From contig CAKMZR010000114.1 in the NCBI GenBank assembly GCA_929200455.1, positions 1 through 5,551 of the forward strand: a stretch of 5,551 bases of DNA. Direction: 5' to 3'. The position numbers and the translations under genes are program-made. Below are positions 1 through 5,551 of this stretch, piece after piece. Under the pieces are notes generated by a model that was not told the DNA's origin, did no database searches, and saw nothing but the letters and a program-made list of their open reading frames with translations. Position 1 is the first letter of the stretch. Each line of letters opens with the position of its first letter. This DNA comes from an uncultured Alphaproteobacteria bacterium (GTDB lineage: Bacteria > Pseudomonadota > Alphaproteobacteria > CAKMZR01).

Positions 1-1234
1 GTGTGATGGAGGGTATGACATCTTCTCCGGCGGCGTAGACGGGTGAGACGAAGACAATATCGGCGAGCTTGAGAGAGGTGATGAACTGGGAGTAGAGATG
101 TTGGATACGAGAGTATCTGTGGGGTTGGAAGACGGCGATAATTTTATTTTTTGCGATGAGGGCGGCACTTGAGAGGGTGGCGTGTATTTCAGCGGGGTGG
201 TGAGCGTAGTCGTCTATGAAGGTGCGTCCGAAGTGTTCTCCGACGAGGGTGAACCGCCGTCTGACGCCGCGAAATTGTGAGAGAGCGTGGATGATGGTTT
301 CGTGGTGTACGCCGATGGAGGCGGAAGCGGCGATGGCGGCAAGGGTATTTTGGACGTTATGATTTCCGAGCATGGGCAGGGAGACGGAGAATGTTTTTTC
401 TGTTTGTGAGGGTAGGGCTGGAGTGGGATTGAGGGTGACGTTGAAGGAGGTGCTGTGGTTTATGGTTTTGACGTTATGAGCGTGAACGATGGCGTCTTGA
501 TGGAATCCGTATGTGATGATTCGCCTGTCATTTATGGATTGGGTGATATGTCTGACTTGTTCGTGGTCGATGCATGTGATGCCGAGTCCGTAGAAGGGAA
601 TATTTTCGAGGAAGGATCGGAAGGCGTTGTGTAGGTTTTCGACTGATTTGTAGTGGTCGAGATGTTCCGGGTCGACACTGGTGACGATACCGATGGTGGC
701 GGGGAGTCGTAGGAATGATCCGTCGGACTCGTCGGCTTCGGTGACGATCCATTTTCCTTGTCCAAGCCAAGCGTTGACGCCGCGTGTATTGATGATTCCG
801 CCGTTGATGACGGTGGGGTCGAATCCGCCGGCTTCGAGTAGTGCGGCGGTGAGGGAGGTGGTTGTGGTTTTTCCGTGTGTGCCGGCGATGGCGATGGACC
901 ATGAGTTTCGCATGAGTTCGGCGAGCATTTCAGCGCGTTTGACGATACGTTTTTTTTGTTGGATGGCGGCTTGGAGTTCTGGATTGGCTCGGGAGATGGC
1001 GGTGGAGTAGATGACGAAGGCTGCGTCATTGATATTGAGGGGGTTATGTTCGATGAAGACGGGTATACCGAGAGTTTTGAGTCTTTGTGTGATGGTAGAT
1101 TCTTTGATGTCGCTGCCTTGGACGGTATATCCGAGTGCGTGCATGACTTCAGCGATTCCGGACATACCGATTCCGCCGATGCCGATGAAGTGGAGTATGC
1201 CGATGTTGACGGGTAGGAAGGGAGGAGAGGTCAT
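1..1234 (-). CDS. murC: MurC, UDP-N-acetylmuramate--L-alanine ligase (3' end outside window)
   Basis: Cytoplasmic ATP-dependent ligase that adds L-Ala to UDP-MurNAc, the first Mur ligase step. The frame is open without interruption for 411 codons to the window edge; the family is usually about 470-490 residues, so some 60-80 residues of the C-terminal domain are missing. Visible: UDP-binding GIGGIGMSGIAE (18-29), ATPase P-loop AGTHGKTTTTS (117-127), EADESDGSFL (166-175), VDPEHLDHY (187-195), GNHNVQN (290-296), FRGVRRRF (321-328), DDYAHHPAEI (341-350), FQPHRYSR (369-376) and PVYAAGE (398-404). All core motifs are intact. The ATG at 1234 shares the ATGA with the murG stop; the next ATG falls inside the UDP-binding loop, so this start is firm. 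Phrases such as ENIPFYG (210-216) followed by CIDH (221-224) resemble alphaproteobacterial MurC from memory. In the first 50 codons I count 29 ending in C, 12 in A, 6 in T and 3 in G, all three of the last being Met ATG. Confidence 0.97.
   Translation of the reverse strand, partial: MTSPPFLPVNIGILHFIGIGGIGMSGIAEVMHALGYTVQGSDIKESTITQRLKTLGIPVFIEHNPLNINDAAFVIYSTAISRANPELQAAIQQKKRIVKRAEMLAELMRNSWSIAIAGTHGKTTTTSLTAALLEAGGFDPTVINGGIINTRGVNAWLGQGKWIVTEADESDGSFLRLPATIGIVTSVDPEHLDHYKSVENLHNAFRSFLENIPFYGLGITCIDHEQVRHITQSINDRRIITYGFHQDAIVHAHNVKTINHSTSFNVTLNPTPALPSQTEKTFSVSLPMLGNHNVQNTLAAIAASASIGVHHETIIHALSQFRGVRRRFTLVGEHFGRTFIDDYAHHPAEIHATLSSAALIAKNKIIAVFQPHRYSRIQHLYSQFITSLKLADIVFVSPVYAAGEDVIPSIT
1231..1234 (-). 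other. murG/murC ATGA stop-start overlap
   Basis: ATGA is shared between the murC start (1234-1232) and the murG stop (TGA, 1233-1231). The upstream coding-strand bases (CAATCATCAATCATC) contain no Shine-Dalgarno. Coupled translation of the two genes is inferred. Confidence 0.93.
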
Positions 1235-2352
1235 GATGATTGATGATTGGGGATGAGGGAAGTGATGACGTGTAGCATTTTGTCTGCGGCTTCTGGGAAT
1301 CCGAGTGCGTGGGCGCGAGCGGCGGTTTCTGAGAGGAGGTGTGTATGGAGTATGATTTGGTGGAGTCGTTGGGTGAAGGCGTAGACGTCGAAGTTGTCTT
1401 CTTCGATGAGCCAAGCGGCATTATTTTCGACGAGTCTTGTGGCGTTGAGGTTTTGGTGGTTATCGACGGCGAACTGGAAGGGAATGAGAATGGCGGGTCT
1501 TCCGACGGTTGTGATTTCAGCGATGGTGGTGGCCCCGGCTCTAGAGATGATGAGGTGGTTTTGAGCAAGGCGTTGGGGTAGGTCGTTGAAGAAGGGAGCG
1601 ATTTCTGGTTGTATATCGATATTGAGGTAAGCTTTTTTGACGATTTCGAGGTCATTTTTTCTGGCTTGGTGTGTGATTTTGAGTCGTTTTCTACATTCTG
1701 GAGGGAGTTGTCCGATGGCGTGAATGACTTTTGTATCCATGACGCTTGCGCCTTGCGAGCCGCCGAAGATGAGGATATTGAGGGGTTGAGAGTCTTCGAG
1801 GGGTAGGGAGTAGGGAATATTTCTGGATGTGATGATGTCTGTGCGTACGGGATTTCCGGAGCATTGTATTTTGTGTTGTAGATTTTCGGGGATTCCGTGG
1901 GTTTCGTTGAATGAGGTTGCGATGATGGAGGCGTATGGGGAGAAGAGTCGGTTTGCACGTCCGAGGATGGCATTTTGTTCATGGATGACGACGGGAATTT
2001 TGAGGAAGAGGGCGGCAAAGCAAGCGGGGAGTGAAGTGTGGGCTCCAAATCCGACGACGACGTCAGGATTTTCGTTTTTGAGGATGATGAGGGCTTGAAA
2101 GAATCCGAGGGCGAGTTTGCATGTGGCGATAATTTTTTGGAAGATATTGCGTCCGACGAATCCTCCGGCGTTGATGATGAAGTGGTTGAGGTGTTGGAGT
2201 TGGGGGTGTAGGGAAGCCCCGCGTTTATCGGTGATGAGGATGGGGGTGATTTTGTGTTGGGAGAGTTGTTCTGCGATGACGATGAGTGGGAAGAGGTGTC
2301 CGCCGGTTCCGCCTGCACAGAGTGCGACTTTATTTTTTGTGTGTGTATTCAT
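1231..2352 (-). CDS. murG: MurG, UDP-GlcNAc--lipid I N-acetylglucosaminyltransferase
   Basis: Peripheral GT-B glycosyltransferase on the inner face of the membrane that adds GlcNAc to lipid I, giving lipid II. It has 373 residues, the usual length. The N-terminal domain has the glycine loop GGTGGHLFP (14-22), including the conserved His19, and HEQNAILGRANR (124-135). The interdomain GNPVR is at 166-170. The C-terminal UDP-GlcNAc-binding domain has FGGSQGA (196-202), SRAGATTIAE (270-279) and PFQFAVDNHQNLNA (291-304), matching the family P...(D)xHQxxNA signature. The third glycine-rich loop, usually GFGGYPS or GMGGYVS, reads GFGAHTS (101-107), an unusual substitution. The ATG at 2352 overlaps the ftsW stop as ATGA, and the 3' stop overlaps the murC start in the same way, which suggests translational coupling. 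No Shine-Dalgarno is visible upstream. Confidence 0.96.
   Translation of the reverse strand: MNTHTKNKVALCAGGTGGHLFPLIVIAEQLSQHKITPILITDKRGASLHPQLQHLNHFIINAGGFVGRNIFQKIIATCKLALGFFQALIILKNENPDVVVGFGAHTSLPACFAALFLKIPVVIHEQNAILGRANRLFSPYASIIATSFNETHGIPENLQHKIQCSGNPVRTDIITSRNIPYSLPLEDSQPLNILIFGGSQGASVMDTKVIHAIGQLPPECRKRLKITHQARKNDLEIVKKAYLNIDIQPEIAPFFNDLPQRLAQNHLIISRAGATTIAEITTVGRPAILIPFQFAVDNHQNLNATRLVENNAAWLIEEDNFDVYAFTQRLHQIILHTHLLSETAARAHALGFPEAADKMLHVITSLIPNHQSS
2349..2352 (-). other. ftsW/murG ATGA stop-start overlap
   Basis: The four bases ATGA serve as the murG start (2352-2350) and the ftsW stop (TGA, 2351-2349). This is the classic arrangement for re-initiation by terminating ribosomes. 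The bases before it on the coding strand (ACAAAATATCACC) hold no Shine-Dalgarno, so murG translation probably depends on ftsW translation. Confidence 0.93.
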
Positions 2353-3608
2353 GGTGATATTTTGTTGATGGGGTGTGAGTAATGGGGGGGGGAGTGTGAT
2401 GGATTTTGTTGTCTGAGTAGTGCGATAATGAATCCGAGGGAGACGGAGAAGGCAATGATACTTGATCCGCCGGTGGACATGAAGGGTAGAGGTTGTCCGA
2501 GTGTGGGTAAAATATTGACGGCGGAGAGCATATGGATGGTTCCGGGCAGGATGAGGGATGAGAGTAGGGAGAGGGAAGCGAGTACGGGGAAGAGTTGGGA
2601 GAGTTGGCTGATGGCGCGAATGGAGGAGAAGAAGAGGGCGGCGAAGAGGAGGAGGGTAGCGAGGGATCCGAAGAGTCCGAACTGTTGGATGATGGAAGCG
2701 AAGACGAGGTCGTTATGGCCTTCGGGGATGAAGATAGGTTTTTCGAGATGTGATTTTCCGGTGAATTGTCCTTTGAGGATGGCCCGTTCGACGATTCCGG
2801 CGTGGCTATCTTTGGATGGTGGAGAGATGAAGGTTTGTATGAAGGAGAGGATTCTGGAGAGTGCGTGAGGGAAGGATGCGATGAAGATGGCGACGGATGA
2901 GGAGAGGATGATCAAGGGTAAGATGAGATAGATCATGGGAACGCCGCTAAAGAAGAGGGCGATGAGGAAGTAGAAGAAGAAGAAGAGTGCGGTATCGCCG
3001 TCTGGCTGTAAGAAGATGAGGAAGACGACGGTAAGGACGAGAGCGAAAGCGATGAGCAGGCTTTGATGAGATTTTTCGAATCTCCATATGGCGATGAGTC
3101 TTGAGACGAAGACGCATAGGAAGGGAGCGATGAGGGGAGCGGGTTGGATGGGGAAGTTGATGAAGGGAATGAAGAAAGCGCGGAATGCGCCATTGATTTC
3201 TTTGCCGAAGACGTGGGTATGGGCGAGTATGAGCATGAGTATGAGGATGGGAGTGGCAAAGCATGAGAGAGTGATGATGGTTCTGGTGGAGAAGAGGGAG
3301 CATGAGATGATGATGAAGGGAGCGAGAATGAGGAAGTAGGTGTGTCGTGCGGAGGGAGCGTTTGGGATGTGAGAGATGACGTTGATGGCGACGAAGAATG
3401 CGAAGAAGAGTATGAGGAAGACGGAGAGAAGGAGTATTTTGTCTGTATCGCGCCACCAAGAGTTCCAAGCAGCACGTAGGAAGAAAGCGAGTTGTTGTGG
3501 TTGAGAGAGTAGAGAGAGTAGGGGAGGGTGGTGATGATTTTTGGTGTCGGGAGAGGGAGCAAGGGAGCTATGGAAGGTTGCGAGATGGGGTGGAGTTTTA
3601 TTTGACAT
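2349..3608 (-). CDS. ftsW: FtsW-type SEDS septal peptidoglycan polymerase, divergent
   Basis: Polytopic membrane glycosyltransferase that polymerises lipid II at the septum with a class B PBP (FtsI). It has 419 residues: a cytoplasmic Pro/Ser/His-rich tail (1-45), then a WWRDTDK segment (51-57) like the one before helix 1 in alphaproteobacterial FtsW, then about ten hydrophobic helices (near 58-76, 90-106, 110-129, 158-172, 183-200, 206-221, 225-245, 302-329, 338-360, 382-398). The extracellular loop PEGHNDLVFA (295-304) keeps the catalytic Asp (D300), and PLPFMSTGGSS at 373-383 corresponds to the family PFISYGGSS. Odd: the family GA.RW...QPSE...K signature reads GAFRAF (140-145) and QPAPLIAP (155-162), losing the Trp, Glu and Lys, and QPDFG reads QPDGD (201-205). 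The only early ATG is 3608, so the start is decided; no Shine-Dalgarno is seen. RodA is the alternative, but position between murD and murG argues for FtsW. A C9 tract lies near the 3' end. Confidence 0.9.
   Translation of the reverse strand: MSNKTPPHLATFHSSLAPSPDTKNHHHPPLLSLLSQPQQLAFFLRAAWNSWWRDTDKILLLSVFLILFFAFFVAINVISHIPNAPSARHTYFLILAPFIIISCSLFSTRTIITLSCFATPILILMLILAHTHVFGKEINGAFRAFFIPFINFPIQPAPLIAPFLCVFVSRLIAIWRFEKSHQSLLIAFALVLTVVFLIFLQPDGDTALFFFFYFLIALFFSGVPMIYLILPLIILSSSVAIFIASFPHALSRILSFIQTFISPPSKDSHAGIVERAILKGQFTGKSHLEKPIFIPEGHNDLVFASIIQQFGLFGSLATLLLFAALFFSSIRAISQLSQLFPVLASLSLLSSLILPGTIHMLSAVNILPTLGQPLPFMSTGGSSIIAFSVSLGFIIALLRQQNPSHSPPHYSHPINKISP
2384..2392 (-). repeat. Nine-C homopolymer tract near the 3' end of ftsW
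   Basis: The plus strand has nine consecutive G, read as C9 in ftsW, encoding Ser-Pro-Pro and the first base of His (residues 406-409) in the hydrophilic C-terminal tail. In the ftsW frame it contains C CCC CCC in the phase of a -1 slippery heptamer (2391-2385). It is the longest single-base run I found in the window. Tracts like this are prone to length change in replication and to ribosomal or polymerase slippage; whether either happens here is unknown. Confidence 0.85.
3598..3608 (-). other. murD/ftsW 11-base coding overlap
   Basis: The ftsW ATG (3608-3606) lies inside the last codons of murD, whose TAA ends at 3598. Reading on the coding strand, the region before the ATG is CTCCTCATCATCAC, with no purine-rich ribosome-binding site. 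Such an overlap is consistent with coupled translation of the two cell-wall genes, though coupling is inferred. Confidence 0.9.
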
Positions 3609-4995
3609 GTGATGATGAGGAGTATTTTAGGATGGATTGTTTGAAGACGTTGCCGCGATGTTGGAAGTTTTTGAACTGGTCGAATGAAGAGCAAAGAGGG
3701 GAGAGTAGGAGTGTAGCATGTAGGGAGGGGTGCGTTTGCGAGAATATTTCTGCGTGATGGAGGGCGATTTCTGTTGCGTTCTCTAGGGATTGGCAATGAG
3801 TAATTTTTGGATGATTTGGATGTTTTTTCAAGAAGGATTCGATACGAGGGGCCGCATTGCCGATGAGGTATACGGATTGGATATTGTGGAGATGGGATGC
3901 GATGGGTTTTAGGGAGGTATTTTTGTCTTGTCCTCCGGCGATCCAGAAGATGTGGTTGAATCGCTCAAGAGCGGCGGCGGTGGCTTCTGGATTTGTGGCT
4001 TTGCTGTCGTTGATGATGAAGATTTTTTTGTCGGAAGGGATAAATTCTTGTCGATGAGGGAGTGTGGTGAAAGAGTTTATATGGTTGAGGATGGTGGAGT
4101 TTTGTGTTTGTGAGAGGAAGGGAGCGGGGTCGTAAGCGGCAACGGCGGCAAGAGCGAGTGCGACAAGAGCGGCCCCTGCTCTTCCGTTGAGTGGGCACTG
4201 TGGGGGTAGGGTGAGTGTATTGCCGCCTGGTACGAGGATTTGGAAGCCATGTGCAGAGGGTGTAGGTGGGTTGAGTGAGAGTTGGAGGGTATTGTCTTTT
4301 TTGGCATCGAGTACTTCTATGGTGTCATGGTCTTGGGCGATGGAGGGGTCTACGAGGATGACTCCTGATTTTCTTGTTTGTCGGAAGAGTTGGAGTTTTG
4401 CGTGCCTATAATTTTTTTCGCTTGCGTGGTGTTCGAGATGGTCTGGTGTAATGTTGGTGATGACGGAGATGTGTGGGGCGAGAGAGGGGCATCGTTCGAG
4501 TTGGAATGAGGAGAGTTCGAGTACGACGATGGGTCGGGTTTCCATGTGGAGGTCGAGGACGGGCAGTCCTATATTTCCGGAAGCGACGGCACGGTGAGAG
4601 AAGGCGTTGAGGAGGTGTGAGATGAGGGTGACGAGGGTAGATTTTCCGTTGGTACCTGAGACAGCGATGACTGTTGTGCTTGGGTAGGATTGAGCGAAGA
4701 TTTCGACATCGGAGATGATGGGGATATTGTGTTTTTTGGCTTGTTGGGCGATGGGGTGCGAAAGGGGAATTCCGGGGCTGAGTACGAGGGCTTCTGCGTT
4801 TTCGAGGAGTCCTTTGTGGGGGGGTGTCCAGAGGGCACCGATTTTTTCGGCTTCGTTTTGTTTGGAGAGGTCGTCATCGAAAGCGCGGGTGATGATTCCC
4901 TGTTTTGCACACCATTCAAGTGTGCTTAATCCTGAGATTCCGAGTCCGACGACGGCGATATCGCGTGTTTGGAGGGAAATGGAGGAGGAAGTCAT
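3598..4995 (-). CDS. murD: MurD, UDP-N-acetylmuramoyl-L-alanine--D-glutamate ligase
   Basis: Cytoplasmic ATP-dependent ligase that adds D-Glu to UDP-MurNAc-L-Ala. It has 465 residues, somewhat longer than E. coli MurD (438). Domain 1 (about 1-105) has the UDP-binding loop GLGISG at 17-22 and LSPGIP at 72-77. The central ATPase domain has the P-loop SGTNGKST at 113-120, GNIGLP at 140-145, ELSSFQLE at 160-167 and NITPDHLEHH at 181-190. Lys200 in HAKLQLF matches the carbamylated lysine of E. coli MurD (K198). The C-terminal domain has LPHRQEF at 312-318, NDSKATNP at 329-336, AGGQDKN at 353-359 and a D-Glu-binding segment SSFDQFKNF at 436-444, with Ser437 and Phe444 matching E. coli S415 and F422. 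The SPACAS motif usual before this segment reads SPLCSS here, a mild change. The ATG at 4995 is 6 bases after mraY; no Shine-Dalgarno is visible. It ends in TAA and overlaps ftsW by 11 bases. Confidence 0.97.
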   Translation of the reverse strand: MTSSSISLQTRDIAVVGLGISGLSTLEWCAKQGIITRAFDDDLSKQNEAEKIGALWTPPHKGLLENAEALVLSPGIPLSHPIAQQAKKHNIPIISDVEIFAQSYPSTTVIAVSGTNGKSTLVTLISHLLNAFSHRAVASGNIGLPVLDLHMETRPIVVLELSSFQLERCPSLAPHISVITNITPDHLEHHASEKNYRHAKLQLFRQTRKSGVILVDPSIAQDHDTIEVLDAKKDNTLQLSLNPPTPSAHGFQILVPGGNTLTLPPQCPLNGRAGAALVALALAAVAAYDPAPFLSQTQNSTILNHINSFTTLPHRQEFIPSDKKIFIINDSKATNPEATAAALERFNHIFWIAGGQDKNTSLKPIASHLHNIQSVYLIGNAAPRIESFLKKHPNHPKITHCQSLENATEIALHHAEIFSQTHPSLHATLLLSPLCSSFDQFKNFQHRGNVFKQSILKYSSSSHVK

Positions 4996-5001
4996 GATGG
5001 G

Positions 5002-5551
5002 TCATCGGAGTTTGAGAGTGGCGAGTCCGATGAGGACGAGTACGGCGGAGATGATCCAGAATCGGATGACGATGGTGGGTTCGGACCAACCTTTTTTTTC
5101 GAAGTGGTGGTGGATGGGGGTCATGGCGAAGATTCGTTTTCCTGTGAGTCGGAATGATGTGACTTGTATGATGACGGATAGTGCTTCTAGGACGAAGAGT
5201 CCCCCGGTGATGGCGAGTACGATTTCGTGTTTTGTGATGATGGCCATAGAGGCGATGGCGGCCCCGAGTGAGAGTGAGCCGGTGTCGCCCATGAAGATGT
5301 GGGCGGGAGGGGCGTTATACCAAAGGAATCCCATACCTGATCCGATGATGGCGGCGGCGATGACGGCGAGTTCGCCACTTTGGGGGACGCGATGGATTTG
5401 GAGGTATTCTGCGTAGACGGCGTGTCCGACGAGGTAGGCGATAAAGCCGAAGCATGCGGTATTGAGTATGACGGGGACGATGGCAAGGCCGTCAAGACCG
5501 TCTGTGAGGTTGACGGCATTTGAGCTCCCGACGATGACGAAGGCGGCGAAG
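5002..5551 (-). CDS. mraY: MraY, phospho-MurNAc-pentapeptide transferase (C-terminal half, cut by window edge)
   Basis: Integral membrane enzyme that makes lipid I from UDP-MurNAc-pentapeptide and undecaprenyl phosphate. The frame is open to the window edge: 182 residues are visible, about half of a family protein of roughly 360, and the N-terminal half with the DDxxD motif lies outside. Visible in order (numbered from the edge): NAVNLTDGLDGLA at 11-23, a YNAPPA loop at 78-83, FMGDTGSLSLG at 86-96 (the FMGD Asp is a known catalytic and Mg-binding position), and HHHFEKKGW at 147-155, the conserved cytoplasmic histidine loop. Hydrophobic helices separate these loops, and the protein ends in a final helix plus LKLR, as is typical. 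It stops with TGA 6 bases before murD. No frameshift or missing key residue is seen. The identification is secure. Confidence 0.97.
   Translation of the reverse strand, partial: FAAFVIVGSSNAVNLTDGLDGLAIVPVILNTACFGFIAYLVGHAVYAEYLQIHRVPQSGELAVIAAAIIGSGMGFLWYNAPPAHIFMGDTGSLSLGAAIASMAIITKHEIVLAITGGLFVLEALSVIIQVTSFRLTGKRIFAMTPIHHHFEKKGWSEPTIVIRFWIISAVLVLIGLATLKLR

Noticed and set aside
528..1029. Two minus-strand open frames (to 902 and 1029) as small genes or as signs of a broken murC
   Set aside because: The murC frame is continuous from 1234 to the window edge with exactly 411 codons and all motifs in order; the other frames are Arg/His- or Ser/Pro-rich shadows.
1149..2318. A 389-codon open frame on the minus strand covering most of murG in another frame
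   Set aside because: Its product is Ser/Pro/Thr low-complexity with no domain, and murG in the overlapping frame carries every family motif. The absence of stops follows from C/A-ending codons in a G-poor strand.
3598..3608. The 11-base murD/ftsW overlap as a sign of a mis-called ftsW start
   Set aside because: No later ATG exists before residue 125, deep in the membrane domain, so a shorter FtsW would lose its first helices.
2933..3796. A 287-codon shifted open frame spanning the murD/ftsW junction
   Set aside because: Ser/Pro-rich translation without recognisable structure; it lies across two real genes and is explained by the same base bias.
4404..4419. T-rich runs on the plus strand as possible rho-independent terminators
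   Set aside because: They lie within conserved coding sequence as Lys/Asn/Phe-type codons on the minus strand, and I see no GC-rich hairpin before them.
4715..5416. A 233-codon plus-strand open frame opposite murD and mraY
   Set aside because: Antisense to strongly conserved motifs of both genes, no family resemblance, and Met/Ser/Arg-rich composition expected from the complement of the biased codons.
1..5551. Possible TGA-as-Trp recoding, considered because of the odd base composition and divergent FtsW
   Set aside because: mraY, ftsW and murG end with TGA exactly where family proteins end or the next gene starts, and Trp positions use TGG.

Overview
The window is a compact stretch of the division and cell-wall (dcw) gene cluster. 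All genes lie on the minus strand, so transcription runs from high to low coordinates: mraY (3' half only), murD, ftsW, murG, murC (5' part only). There is no non-coding stretch of note. The largest gap is 6 bases between mraY and murD, and the other three junctions overlap (11, 4 and 4 bases). No promoter, terminator, RNA gene, mobile element or CRISPR is visible, as expected inside one operon.

Together the genes encode consecutive steps of peptidoglycan synthesis. MurC and MurD are cytoplasmic ligases that add L-Ala and D-Glu to UDP-MurNAc. MraY transfers phospho-MurNAc-pentapeptide to undecaprenyl phosphate (lipid I). MurG adds GlcNAc (lipid II). FtsW is the septal SEDS glycosyltransferase that polymerises lipid II at the division site.

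The gene order and the MurC, MurD and MraY sequences look alphaproteobacterial, possibly Rhodospirillales or Acetobacteraceae-like. That placement is by remembered family resemblance, not a search. TGA is a true stop for mraY, ftsW and murG, and TGG encodes Trp, so the code is the ordinary bacterial one.

The ligases and MraY keep their catalytic motifs. FtsW is strongly divergent at several family signature positions while keeping the catalytic Asp, and MurG has an unusual glycine-loop sequence. The coding strand is strikingly G-poor and C-rich: codons end in C or A and almost never in G. No Shine-Dalgarno sequence is visible before any of the four starts. A nine-C tract near the end of ftsW is phased as a -1 slippery site; a -1 shift there would run ftsW into the murG frame without a stop. 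This is the most testable unusual feature. I see no clearly new biological system.
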